Origin: Apus apus
Taxonomy: Eukaryota > Chordata > Aves > Apodiformes > Apodidae
Assembly (NCBI RefSeq): GCF_020740795.1
Contig: NC_067282.1
Location: 168,174,274 to 168,238,273, forward strand
DNA length: 64,000 bases
Direction: 5' to 3'
Both the position numbers and the translations under genes were made by a program. Positions 25,601-40,600 of this stretch are shown here, piece by piece (the stretch's first letter is position 1; each line of letters starts with the position of its first letter). The notes below the pieces were generated by a model. It saw only the letters and a list, made by a program, of their open reading frames with translations. It had not been told where the DNA came from and made no database searches.

Positions 25601-28600
25601 TTTGAACATTGTGCTGCTTACCTGCCAAACTTCCGGCCTCACCACAAACTGATCTTACGTTCATTTATTTTTTAAAATGAGTATTTTAATCTAACAAGAC
25701 ATTGTCAACATGCAGATCAATCTTCCAAGCAATCAAAAACACTAGTGTCCACTCCAGGAAAATTATTTCTCATAAATCCTTCCAAATAACACGCAGCATT
25801 TGTAGATGACAGATGTACTAGCTGAATCATATCCTACTCTAATCAAATTAGTTCATTTCAATAACTGTAATATAATAATGAATGAGGTACTTTTGCTATC
25901 AGACACCCCAGATAACCATTCTAAGGCCAGCTTGAGTCCTCAGTGTATTTCCTCATTTACCATTAGAATAAGCAAACAGCATCCGACAGTACAAAAACAA
26001 GCAGCAACTGGAACTTCTCCAGTAACAGGCAAACACGTTGAGAGGCATTTTAACTTTTTAATTTTTTTTTTCTTTAAAGAGGATCTGAACTTTATGTAAT
26101 GGAAGTTAATGGGATCTTGAGTCAAATAAAATCGAGCACTCGCTCCTCTGGCAATGGACAACAGAGATAACAGGAAAATGGACTACTAGTACAAAAACTT
26201 GAAGTAATTCTCGTGATTGCACATGGGTCCTGAGTTGGACACCTCAGGCACAGGTGTATTAAGGAACAGCTACAGAAACTGAGAAGGGCCTCAGTTTCAC
26301 TCTACTCCCTCCAGAGTACACTAATTAATACGTATAGGTCTTTAAACACATTTTTATAGCAATATTATCATTCCTTACTTCTGCTCAAACTCCATGGGCA
26401 TGAGACTGCATACTTGCAAACATACACCAGCAGCTGCGCCAAGAATACATTAATAAAACTTGATTCCCACCAAAAAAAGATAAATACTAAAATAACATCA
26501 GGTACAATAGCTATGGGACATAACTACAGTTTTCAAAATTTCCACCACTGAGGCTAAATTCACATTCATATTGCAAAAAGCCTCAGCTCAGTAATATCAG
26601 CTAAAGTGCTTAGACTGCTCTGACAGAATGTCAAATCCAGGCAAACTGATGGGAAACACCCTCAAATATAAAAGAATAAACCTGATACCCTAACGCGGAT
26701 GCATTGGTGTTTTCCTGAAAGGCACTTTGATTTCTCATCATCACTTAAGCTTTTATGTTTTCAACTCATTCACTTAGCCAATGTCCCCACAATCCCTCTC
26801 TTTTTCAGAGCATATTCAATGACTACAAGACTGTGGAAGTATTTGATTAGCATGCAATCTTACTTTATGAAGTGTCTCCAACAATACTGACTTGGGTCAT
26901 GCTTAAATACCTTCACAATGTATCACGAGTATAATTAAAATAGCATAATCATGCATTGGAAAGAAAAGAGAGTCCAGAAGCAAGCCACAGGTCTTGCTGA
27001 CTTCAGAAAAACAAGTTACCCCTTTGAATATTGATTGCTTTATGAAGTCAACATTTAAAAGTCTTCCTTCAGAATCCATATTTTTAGCCCATTCTTCAGC
27101 TGACACAGGCTCTCTTCTGGTAACTTCAGGCTGTTTTCCGAGATCAATCTGAAACATACACAAATACGTTAATGTGAATCCCACTGAAGCGCTTCAGTAG
27201 TGTTAAACAACTGTGCCAATACTACCTAAGCTTGCCAGTTTCTTACATTCAGTGCAACTATGCTTTCACGTGTGCATAACTCAGTCAGCAACTCTAAGGA
27301 TCTACTGCTGTGTCCACATTAGCAATTACTGTGGACCAACAGAAGAAGATCTTCAAAACAAGACACACTGTGCTGAGGACCCATGTATGCTATACAAGTT
27401 GAGACTTTGGAGGAGGATTTATGTGTGCATTTTAAACAACCTTCTACCCTCACAAACACTTCTGAACTAGCTTCCCATGGCCTAAAAAGCCTCTAATAAA
27501 TTGGAAATTTATTAGGCATGTGCAACACAGCAAACAAGGACAACAATGAGTTTCACTTCTAAAGCACTTTCTTGATACACACTAGAGTGCCTTAGGAGGG
27601 CATTAAAAAACAATTCAGGTTCAGAGATGTTATGCCTACAAAGACTGCACAGTGTGGCTGAAAGATGAATTTAAATACGCTGTCCCTTAAAAAAACAAAA
27701 CAAAACAAACCCAAGACTATATGCTCTTTCAGAACTCCTAACACCTACCAAAGTTTCAGCGTTTGTGGTTAGTCTCACCCAGTTCCCAACTGCATGTTTA
27801 AGCAAGTAGCATTCAGCAGACTCCTTACTTAAAAATATTTTGGTGATGGCAACCACCAAGTCAATTTGTGTTTCAACTCTAGAAGTCTAAGGCATTTGCC
27901 ACATGAAGACATACAGTTCAGTGTTATTTTTATTATGTAGCATTCATTACACTTTTTCTCATTGAGAAATTAACTGATTAAGCACTAGGCAGCAAAGTTC
28001 TTAGGATTACATAGTTCATACAGCTGCTGCTAAGATATTAACACTATTATGAACTCAAGAAACAGTTTAACGTTCTAAAAACACAAAAGCTGCTTAAAAA
28101 GTAATCACAAGCACTTATAAAGAAACCTTTTCCACCAATCTGTAAAAGACACCAACAGGAAGCCACACAAAGTGATCCATGATCTAATTACAAGATCATT
28201 CTAGCTTTGGTTCAATCTGTACATTTATACACCCTGGACATTAATAATCCAATTAAACACTTTTTTTAAATCTTCTTAGCCTTCTTAAAACAAACTGAAA
28301 TGTTAAAGTGATTAGCCAAGAAAGTTGGCTATTAACCTGGTAGGGAAAGCATATGCCACAATCACCAAGCATAAATAGTTTCAGTCACCAAGTTTCAAGT
28401 CCTACCATTTCTTTGAAGGTGTGCATAAAAAGAATCAATGCATCAGTATCATTAATTTACACACTCACTCGTGTAATGACTTCAAATCCTGGCTCTTCCT
28501 GCTGATTTATCTTTAGCCCTGGAATAGCATCATTTAGAAAGTCTGCCATTTCTGATGGTGGCCGCCTTTGACTTGAAGGGTCACTTAAACGGAAACTGTC

Positions 28601-31600
28601 AAAAATATAGTTTGTGACTTTGGAGAACCTTCCCATTGTTACTGTGTATGGATCTTTCTTCAATTTCTGTGTTATAACAAGAAAAAAAAGCAAAATACAA
28701 AACCCTCAGGTTATTTAGATTTCTTGTACTCAAAGCAAAACAACCAGAAGATCACTGTAGGTGTCGAAGTTATTCAAGTTTCCTGTATCAGTAGTTTCAC
28801 ATAGTACATACTTTACACAATTTAAAAAGTTATCTTGCATATTAAGGTATTACTACTGATTGATTTGAAAGATTGGAAAGCAGTCTGCTTAGTAAGCCTG
28901 ATCTCAATTTAAAAGGGGAACAGTTCTACTGTTTACTTTCCAGTGACTAATGCCACAAAATGTCTTCCTTATGCCTAGCTTCTCTAGCTTCACACAGCAA
29001 ACATCTTGAGCAATCATATACTCTGCTAAGAAGCTCATGCAAAACAAAATCAATGGGTCAAAACTCTGGCCTTATTCAAGACACTGGAAATTTTGCTGCT
29101 GATGTTCATGAGTCTACAAACCTCACCAAATGATAAACAGTTTTAACATTAAAAAACACCACAGACTCCTTTAGGCAGTTTGCTGCTCTATTTCCTTCAA
29201 AACTGTCAGAAAATATAAAATATATTTACTCAAAGACAATTTAGAAGAGTCTAATTATTATGTTTTGGTAAGTCCTAATTTTTTTTCCCTTTTCTAAAAC
29301 TATCTGTATCCAAATGTATTGAATCACAGACAGTATTAACTTGATTAGGTTTGTAGTATTACCACAGGGAAGTTACAAAATTACTGGAACACAGAAAACA
29401 ACTTTTAAGTACATCCTAGGATAAGCATTCGGTTTAGCATACAATCAATGCTTCTAAAATGGCAGTGATTTAGGAACTATTTCTGTGACATCATAGGGTC
29501 ATTAATAAATGTCTTCAGAAAAACCCCCAAATATAATACATACTTGTAATAAGCCATATGACGAGTCATCAAAGAGATTTTCAAAAGACTGAGACAGAGA
29601 CTTGTTCTGAGAATTCACAAGAAGAATTCGTTTATCCTGTGGAGATCTAAAATGAAATTTGAAAAGGTTTCTATACATACCATCAGTTTTTCCTGACAAT
29701 GTTTAAAGAACATTTACTGGTTTTTGAAGTAACATTTCAGGTTTTGTGCAAAGAAAGCAGGTTTAATGCAAGATCATTCTTAGTTCTTGGCACAAGTTCA
29801 CAAGCTAACACACTACAAAACAAGACTTTAACTTTTCAAAAGTCATCCTCATATTCATTCTGAATTGAACTCTTTCATTCTTTGAAAAATCATTATGCTT
29901 TTGAAAAATTTTTGAGCCATTACTCTGGAAGATAACTTTTGACATGCACATGTAAATGAAGCATTCTTTGACTACAGTCTTCTATATTTATAGCTATATA
30001 TAGGTGTATATGTAGAAATATATATATTTAATTGACAATGGACAAAAAGAAGAGGTGACAGAAGAAAGGAAATTCAGTGAGACACAGTCAGCCTCAAGAT
30101 AATACACATTAAACTATTTTAACGTAACAGAAGTTAAGAGCCCATGTCATCACATATAATTACGAAATTCTATCAATTAGTAAATCTTACATTAAAACAC
30201 CCTGTAAAATCTTACGTAAAGGAATACAAACTGCTTTCAATGTATGAAAGCACATCAACAATAGTATTACAACAGTTACTGTCAGAATAATTCTAAGATT
30301 CACACTGACAGAAGCTCAAAACACACCACAGCCATTGTATTGTGAAACAGAACCACCTCAATACAGTTCTGCAAATGTAATTCTGTGTAGTCTCCAAAAG
30401 CTACATGAACAGAAACCCGATTTAGCCTAACTCACTTTATTTGTACACTCATATTCTTCAATGTAACATTTTCTTCTCTGGCAGCCTTGCACTGGCAAAT
30501 AAAAACTTAAAGACAATGGAACTGTGCTGCTCCTAGTATTTAATATGTCCTTTTTCTCTCCACATTCTCCCCCCCAACCTACATCCCATCTTCTCCCCTC
30601 CTCTGGCACAGATATCCCATCAATTCATTAATCAGCTCCTGAGTCACCAGTTTACAGCTCAATACATGACAGAAGAGAGAACTCAAAAGCTAGGCTGACA
30701 TTCAAGACTTGGAGCTGGCAGGCAGAGGACAGCCAAGCATTTTGCCATCTGACTCTAATCCATTGGACAGACATTTCTAAAACACCTCTCTGTTGCACTC
30801 TCCCTATTTTTAAGTCCACTACGTCTAGTCTTTGAAAGAAAAATTACTTTTATTAGTACCCGCATCCCCTACCATGTTATTATAGTCAAAGATAAGAACT
30901 TTAATAACCCTTATCTCTCTCCCATTCCAACAGGACAGGACACTTAACACTGACGGATATGAAATGCAACAAGAGATCTCATTTGGAGACAGCCAGACAC
31001 CACAGTCATAGCTCTGAGGCAGCAACAGTTAACGAATCCCAACTGGCTTTTTCTAAAAAGCAGCACAGGGGCAAAGGCTGAGTCATGTATTACATTTTCC
31101 TTCACTAGAACAATGAAAACTTTGTACCATATCTTCATTTTAATTAAACATTATCTGTAGACAGGCAGTTGGGTATCAACAGTAACGTGGGTAATGACAT
31201 ATTTGATCTTTTCTCTCCTTAAAAAAAAACATAAAAAATCATTCATTACTAGACCACAGAAAATAATTTGGTGCCAGAAGTAGAACTTAACTGGAAGAGA
31301 GGAATCTAAGAAAACTAAAACTGGAAGCTCTTGCTCAGCTCAATGCTTAACTTAATTCAAATTTAACTTAAAATAGTTGCCTCAGTTTTTAAGTTCCCAA
31401 AGTATCAGCTGCTTTTTAAGTTCCCAAAGTATCAGCTGTTGCATTCATCAATACATAGAATTGCTCGAGGTGGCAATAATAAGCAGCTCAGCACATCCTG
31501 AATGCTTGAACACCACCTCAAGTTTCCCTGTCTTGCCTTAGGCAGGGAACTCCATCTGTTAAGCATTCCTGGACACCCCAGTGCACAGCTGCTGGGTCAG

Positions 31601-34600
31601 ACTCCACAAACACTATGCCACCGCTGTCTTCTAAAAGCAGACACAAGGACATGACTGCCTCTCTTCATACAGTTTCTTCCACACCTGACAGCTAATGTTT
31701 TGCACTGTTCCAAGAGGAATGTCCACATCACCTGGCAAGAAGATACAGAGAACTAAGAATCCAATGAGTCAAATAGAGGAAAGTCTGCAGTGAGTGAGTG
31801 GGCACTTGCTATCTGAAAGAGGCAGTGTTTGTAACAGGAACCAACATCTCTATCAATTTCATTTTTATTCAGTGACTCATCATTAGCATTAATTTTATAT
31901 AGCATGTGAAGTATAGTTAGTTGCAGCACATGACCCAATGAAACTGGAAACAATGCCTGGTAGTTACACAAACTGTCTAAACATTATGTGCAGTAACAAA
32001 TTGACAAACCAAATGCTGGACAGAACCTAGATGTATGACTTACAGGAACTTAGGGTCCAACTTCATAAAATGGTTCGAAGTATTCTGGTATGTTACTTTA
32101 GATTCCTGGTTTTTAAAGAACTTTCAACTAGGCATGGAAGTCCACCAAAATTAATAACTACAGTAGTTGTGTTTTAATAATTAACTTTTCTATTGCTTAT
32201 TGCTTTTTGTGTACATAGATCTATGTGTATATATACATATATATATTAAATAATAGGCTGTTTTAATAGTGGCAAATAAAAACCTCGGCAGCATGAACTA
32301 ATTTGTTTTAATTGCTTTTCTTAAAGGCTCAAAGTAACTAACTTGAAAGAAGGCATAAGAGGAAAATCTTCATCTAAAATTCTGAAGTTTCTATTGGTAA
32401 TTAATCACAAGAACAAAGTTTTCATTAAGTCAATGCAAACCAGTTTGCTACACTGTCAAATGCACTCACTAGGCCTAATTAAAACTCGACCCTATTCATC
32501 AAATTCATATTACATGAATTAGAATATTTGAAACACAGTGCTGTAGTATACAGGCAACACATCACACAGGTAAGGCATAAAGCTTTCAGCAACTCACCAT
32601 ACAACACAGGTGTTTTTCCAGTCTTTGCTACATATGTTGCTCCAAAAACCTGCCCTAGCCTACCAGCAACTAGTGGGAAGATATTCACAGAGACGTAAAC
32701 ACAGAGGAGGGTAATCAGAAAGGAACAAGCACCTTGAGGGTAAGGGGAGGGAGGCTGGGGGATGGCAGAACAATAAACCCTGTGCCTGCAGTAGCAGTGA
32801 AATTGGGAAACAAAATGAAAGGAATTTTAAGGAAAAGCACAAAAAGAACCTGGAGAAAAAAAATCAGTATTTGTCATCCAGAATTTTCTAATCTACAGTT
32901 GTACAGAGAATATTCTTTCTTACACCTTTATCTTGTCTGCCTAATAGCCATTCCTTTGCTCTTGAATTTTCCTCTTAAAAAGCTTGTGCACAACACTACA
33001 GCCAGTACCAGTTCGCCAGCAGGCCACAATGACCACACTACCTTCCTCCAAGCAGTTGACAACTTCTTATCATAGATTCCCAACACCACATCTTAACACT
33101 GTTGAAGCCTTTCACAAATCAGTTGAATGTATGTGCAACCCCCATGTCTTACTGACTTGCTCTCCAGCTTAACAGTATTACTTGGCAACAGCCTTCCTTA
33201 CTTGTCAAAGGCAACTCTGACCTCACTGATGCTGCTACCAACATGAAAAGAGCCTGTATAAGGATTCCCAAGTCCATTTCACTATCTGCATTCAAAATTC
33301 TGTCATCAGATTATGTTGCAAGTGGTCCTAATGAAACACTTTTGAAAACAGAATACCTGTTACACTGATGTTACACCTGTTACACCTCATTGTTTCTCCA
33401 TGCTCTACCTACTCTTTTGTATCCTGTTGTCTTCTTAAATTTGAATTATGATTACAGAGTGAGAGCACAACATTTAGTCTGCATTTATGCTATGCCCATC
33501 TAAAAGGCTTTTATCCAAGTGAAAAGCTTAGAGGTAACACAACATAATTGTATAGATGTGGCTCCCAGAGACATAGTCTAGTGGTGTCTCCATTAGCTTT
33601 ACAGCTGGACTTGATCTTGAAAATCTGTTCCAACCTAAATGATTATCTAATTCTATAAACACAGAACAAAATCCAAGAATTTAGCAAAATTATAGGGTCT
33701 AACTATGTTTACACTCAGAAAGCTGATTTGAAAAATAAAGATCAAGTGTGAAACACTTCCCAGAGGGGAAAACAAATTCAGGGAGAAAACATTTATATAC
33801 AAATTGATTTAGTTGACAGAACTATAAGTTACCTCATACACTGATGTCTACACTCATACATATTTCAGATAAGATAAAAGGTGTCAAATTTTAACACAAA
33901 TTATCCCATTTAACAGAAGCGGTTCATGAAGAAGGATTTAACTTTAGACCGAATGCTCACGAGAAGCTCCTCTACCCACTAGAGGGAGTTACTGAGGTAT
34001 TACGCAGCTAGGAACACTTGGACAGCTTCTCAGCTAGTTCATACTTAGATCCAACAATTTTAAAACTTCAGCCTACACTCCACATGCATATGTGAAATTA
34101 CTGTTTCAGTCACAATGTAAATGTCTTCTACTAATAAAAAAGGGAGAGGAAAAGAAAACATTAGGAAGGATTAATCTGAAATTAATTACAGAATTAAAGT
34201 AGTAAACCAATAATCCAAATTGTAAATCATAATTAGGAGTTGTCTGATACTTACTCACTTAGCGCGACATGCTTTTCAAGGCATTTAATCAGTAGTTTGC
34301 TATCCCCACGATGAAAGTGAAGAGCTGGAAGCTTCACATCATCCTTCAGACAGAACACCAAATAAGACCACCCCATGCCTTCTTTGCTTTGTGTGATTGA
34401 TTTCAGATCTGTCAAACTGAACAGGAATGACCACTTGCTTTCTCCATTTGCATGAGTTGTAGCATCTTAAAAAAAAAAATTACCACATGATTTTAGTTTG
34501 ACTTCCGGTGTTAGTAATTACAAACACATTATACTTGGATCACTGTTCCCAAAAAACAAACCCAAAATCCAGCACTCGTTCTGACAATAAACTGTATACC

Positions 34601-37600
34601 ATAACTACTGTAACTGCTAGTTCTGGATTTCTCTTTCTGCCTCCTTGTTTTCTACAGACTTCTAAAATAATGTGCAGCTCCATTTGACTGTTCCCCTAAA
34701 GCTGTGTCTGAAGTTTATAAAAGTGATCCAGCAATTAAATGTACAACTGCTGTACCAGATTTCACCAGCAAGCTGAATCCCACCAGCATCTCCACCAGGT
34801 AACACTACTTATTCAAACTACATATCATATACATTACAATACTGTATGCTATACATTGCACACAGTATTAGCCACACGCTGTAAGACTACCACCAAAATA
34901 AGTAAAAGGAATTGAGAATCTCCCCACTTGCCCCTCTTCCATACTGTGCAAGCATATATACACTCTGCACAAGACTGTATACATTTAAGAAGGGATTGAT
35001 TGTTACTTTGGCAGAGGAAACAAAATTGCCAGAGGGGCTGGAGGGGAAAAAAAAACAAAACACTTGTCCCATCAAACTACACCTGGAAGTAAGCAAGAAG
35101 TGGCAAAGGGCATAATCCATTGGTATGGATATTGCTCATTGATGAAGCACTCACACACTGATGTTCTCTCTGGATGAAGATGTACTCTGACAGCTGAAGA
35201 TGAAAAATCAATGCAAAGCAGCGATATAATAAACCATCCTATGCCTGATAGAGATGCTCACTTTAGCTTTCTAAAATGCTAGCACTTACAGCTCCTCTCA
35301 AACTCAGTGTTCTAGGAGCAGGACTGTGCTTCACACAAATACATTCATAAACTTGCACTCATTCAAACCCTGCACTCATACATGACATTTAAAACCATCA
35401 GATACGGTGAAACAAGCACAGTGGTCACCAGTTATAGGCTGAGAAGTAATACAAGGAAAACAAGTACTATAAAGAAAAATACTACAGGAGACTCATAGGA
35501 AAAAAAAAAGACTGGAGAATCACTGTTCTTCTTCCCCTCATTCTTACTTTTTTTTCCATAACTATCTACTGTGACACTGTAACAAAACCAATGTAGCTAT
35601 AAAATTATTTTGCCAAAGTAAAAAAGAAAGTAAGAAAGACCCAGGTACCACATAACTGTATATTCCACCTCCCCCTGCTGCTGCAGCATGGAAAGGCATT
35701 TGAGTAGTAAACTACTTATTTTACTTTCTAATATCTAGCTCAAATAGTATTTGCCTGAAATAATGCAAGAGCCAAATGCTTATAGATAAAACCACTACAT
35801 TGTTGAATGATCATCACAGCAAGAAGTTAGATTTAACATTTATTTTTCAATACAATTCTCCAGCAAGTCAAAGGAAAAAAATAGATTGGAGGCAGATGGC
35901 AGCTACTCAATTGTGAATTTTTTTGCACACCCACGGATTCACCTCTTTCCAGAAGTGACCTAAAGCTTATCAATTACTAATAAAATTCATTTTACTGTAT
36001 CTAAAAGACAATTCTTCATTCACAAGTTACCAAAAAGAAAAAACAAAGCAGAAAATCCACACTTATTTTTAAGTACCTCCATTTGAATTAGGTTTCTTTT
36101 TAAAAGAGACTGTGGTGACCATGTCCCATTCTGCTTCATAACTACTTGGACGGTCAGCTCCTTGGGAACATTTTTCTTTAGGAGTCTGAGTCCACTCTAC
36201 CACAGAACTGGAATCCTGAGGGGAAAAAGAAAAAAGTGCCTTTCAAAACACATAAGGCATGAAAATTGGGCTAGAGTCTTAGATTCAACAAGAAGAGTAA
36301 GTATCTTCATTTTCACAGATTAAAAAATTCCATAGCATTAAAGTCCTATTCAACATGATACAGTTCAACATGGTAAATTTGAACTTATGAGTAAGACAAG
36401 AGGTTTTACTTCATAAATTCAACACGGTACTAAAACATCCTGACTACTCTTACAGACTCTACCAACATAAACTTTTTATTAAATGTAAAACTTAAACCTT
36501 TATTCTTTAGTCAACATCCTCTTAATACTGCTTAAATACCACATGGCACTGGATCTTGGAACCTCTATAGACTTCTATTTTTATTTTGCATTAAAACAGT
36601 ACCTCTTAGTTTTGAGTCTAATTATGAAGACTGAATCACCAGACTACAATATAGTAGACATGGAAGGACTGGTGACCATGACACACTCATTTGGTCTTTA
36701 CTATTTGCACAGACACTTCTTCTATTTTATATATATCACCAAGTACAAACTACATACAGTCACCTACACCTGTCCTGGTTTAAGCCAGGATTAAGCCAAT
36801 TTTCTTTTTACTGATTTTTTTTTTTTTCCTTCAGTGACTTCTCTTTTAAGCAGCACACTTGCTGAAAGTAGCAGCAAGTTTAACAGCCAGGGGACTGATA
36901 ATGCTCAAATGTTTATTGTTACTGCTGAGAGACCAAGGACACTTGGCTCCGCTCATTGAATCTGCTGTTTCAGACACTAAAGGAGCAGAAGAGTCATATC
37001 TATAACACTCTTGTAGGGAGGAGTGGACTAGACAGACAGCAAAATTGGCTAACCAAAGTATTCCATACATATATATACATCGCAGTCAGTATAAATCCAG
37101 GGATCACGGAAGTCAAGCCCTCTTTTGCTGCTTCTTCCCTCCACAGCCAGCATCCAGGTAAGACTCCCATCTATACACCTCCTTTGATCCCTAGGCCTGT
37201 GTGTTCATGACCCTTATAACTTTACCCTCAGCTCCTGTCTGCTCTGCTGCTATCTCTGGAAATGGTCTGGGACTTTTTGGGACTGCTCACAGCTCAGGAG
37301 ACTGCTGTGGGAGTTATGATGGCAGGGGAAGCTAAGAGGGTTTTGCACATTCCTGTATATATTTGTACATATTTTCTTTTATAATTAGTATTTAATAAAA
37401 GCTGTCTAGTTTAGTTTTCAATCTGGAAGCCTCCCTTCCTTATTTTCTCTCCTTTCTCTGCCTGGGTGGGAAGGGGAGGGAATCGAGAGCATTGTTGTCA
37501 TTGGTTTAATTGCCAGGCCTGAGTTAAACCATGACAACATGTATCCCAATAACTTGAATTGGGCTGCAGGCCACAAATATGATACCTACATGTAGCTACT

Positions 37601-40600
37601 AATATAAATTATAATGACATAAATAGATTTTGCTTCCAGTTCTGAGATCGTCTATGCATAAATTACCATAAAGCAAAATCACTGGAGAAGCAGAATGAAG
37701 AACACTGATAGCTAACAAACATACCTTTCCAGCGCAAAGGATATTTGAAGCATCCAAAGTATCATCCAGTGGTCTCCAGTCTACTATTACTTCATTTTCC
37801 TACAATAGAAACAATCATAAAAAATTCAACACTACACAAAGTACATATGTCTATTTATTCACAGTATGATTATGGTTCAACTTGCACATAAAAAGAAATG
37901 ATGCAGATAGTGTCAAACATTTTGTGATGCACTTTACAAAATACTATACTGAAAAAGACATCTAAAAAACATATTACGTATTTTGCCAATAAATATATCA
38001 AATCTCCGTAACTGTGTCATGCAAGATACCTTTTCTATGAGACGTAGTATTCCTGATGTTATGTTGTCCTGGTCATCATTTTTTCCGCAGGATGAATGAA
38101 TGAAAACTCCTTCTTGCTCATATACAACCTATAACAAAGAGGACAACCAAGAGTTTGTAACTGTTTCTCTCTCCTAATGTACTCATTGTCCTTTTGACTG
38201 TCCTCCACAAGTTGAAGTGAACACCTCTACCTTGTTAGGTGTTTTGTTATCTTTCCTTCCTCCCACCTCCAAGATTCAAGTCTTTCACTTACTTAACATG
38301 GGACATGTTAAATTTACTCTCTAAGCAATATTTTAATTTACTTTTCCAGTAAAGAACAAAAACATGTATTTAACATCTCCTATTTTTTAAATCAGTGGGC
38401 AAAGGTTAATATGGAAATACTACATAGCTTCTTAAAACATTAAAAGCCTCTCTTACATAGTCTGCCTCTTCCCCACTTGCCATTTATGCATGTTGAAATT
38501 ACAACCTTAATTTAAATTAAAAATGGACAGTTTAGTGTACAGAAGATTAACTCCAAAGAAAAAAAAATTGCAGACTTTGATTAAATAATGGCTTAATCCC
38601 ACATTCAGGGTGAATAGCAAAGGTTCCACTTCAAAAGCAGAACATGTGACAGTCAGATAACAGAGGCTTGTAGGAGTATGCACTGCCCACATGACCTTTA
38701 AATTTAAGCATTTACAAATCTCTTCACAGTATTCTGATCATGCCCTTAAAAAAAAAAAAAAAGTCAGAGAACTCTTGTCTGTCAAAATTCAACAGGCTCT
38801 TCAAAGCTACATGTTATACATTAGTCTTAGAAGCTTTATAATGTAAACAGGATCTGTTTTAAAGAAAGAGTGAAAAGCCCCTAACATACCAAACTGAGAT
38901 TCTGTGGAAGTGAAACACATCAAATAGAAACGGTACTTTTTTAATAACCATGTTGATTTTAAAACCAAGTTGCAAATGCTGCCTTAATACAAATTTTTAA
39001 AGGCAAAACCTAATAATTCTTAACTTAAAGACAGATATTATATCTCTTTGGTTTAAGACACCAGTATCTCTTTTCTCAACTTAGTTGTCTGTCAGATTTT
39101 TTAAAATATCACATTTGCAAGTTTAGTTATGTAATGTTAACTAGCTAGACAAGAACACAGCTTAAAAAAACAAAACAAAACAATAACATCAGTGAACTCA
39201 TCCTTTCTGTTGTAGATTTAATTGTTAAATTTCTCTTCATTTTACAAAAATGAGAAATATCTAGTGTGTCCTGTTTAATGACAGAAATATCACTTGGAAG
39301 TGATAGAGGTCCCTTTAGAGGTCCCTTTGTACTATTTCCCTCTTGAAGGATTATTAACATCAAGTTACCTTTCAAATATTGGAAGCTTTCCTTCCTCTTT
39401 TCTACTACAGCTTTTTTCTCTTTTTTTTTTCCTTTTCTATCAAAAATAAGATCCTCCCTCTATCTACCAAATACCTGTATTTAAATTCAGTCCCTGTTTA
39501 AACAAGGGAATTTTGGAATTTATTTACATTTTAACTTCTAGCTGCTTGAACCTGATCTACCAGCACAAATAGTCAGAAGTATGAACCAAAGTGATCAATC
39601 ACCAGGACAGCTGTTCCAGGAAAAAACCTGTTAGTATCAGAGTTATACTGTTAAAACTGCATTGCTGACAATAATGTTATGAAGAAGGTCTACAAAGTAG
39701 ACCTTCTCAGTCCAGAATGTATGCAATCTAATAACTGTTTTGATTATTTTTTAGCCATTTGTCTCTTAGAAGGACAAATATTTACTTTCTCAGGAAAAGA
39801 TAACACATTCCAAATGCCACAGTTGTCATGCAACTGAAAAATTCTACATTGCTTTGCGTAACAGATCCAGCTCGCTTCCCCCGTGCTCCACCAAAACAGG
39901 CAATAAAATGGAAGAACTGAGAACATGCTCAGAAGTTTGGAGAGTATCTGTAAAACAGAGGACTTCTCACAATGCAGCTTATTTCCCTCCCACTGTTACT
40001 TGACAGAAAAACTCCCAAGTTTGAAAGGCCAGAAGGCCAAACTTATTCTTATCCACTAACAGGTGCAATCTTGTATTTATTTTTTTCAAACTGTTATCAA
40101 GTATTTAATATAACTGAGCTTAAAACCTGCAGTTTTTAACACAATTTAATAAAGATGCTGAGTCACACATAGATGAGAGTCTAGAATATGCAATATGGAG
40201 CTATATTGAAGAAAGATATGGCATCTTACAAAAGATTAACTACGACTTAACCACTGCAAAACATTTTGGAAGTTGCAATCTGTTGCATTATCTGGAATAC
40301 TGAGCTGCTTTGTTTAATGGTATTTTGTAAGATGACTCTATAACTGCATATAAGTATGCTGATTTTGAGAATATTAATCTGTAATGGTAGCTACACTGGA
40401 TGACTGTATTTCACACAATGTTCTTAGCAAGCAGAAAAATAAAAAATGCTACTAAGTATTCTCATAGTGCATTACAGTAAAATGTAGTTATGATAAGATT
40501 TTTGTTGTCTGATATTGCAGCACTGACAAGCTATTACTTAATTCAAAGAGAGAAAGGAGTATTAAATTAGACATGAAAGTAATAGGTACTAAGTAAAGCA

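Larger units (their letters stand above)
29647..34254 (-). other. TBC1D15: TBC1D15 intron 5
   Basis: About 4.6 kb. Contains the old CR1 tail, the 27-bp tandem duplication, two simple repeats and the CTCF-like motif listed separately. The rest is unique, with no coding signal. Confidence 0.55.
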
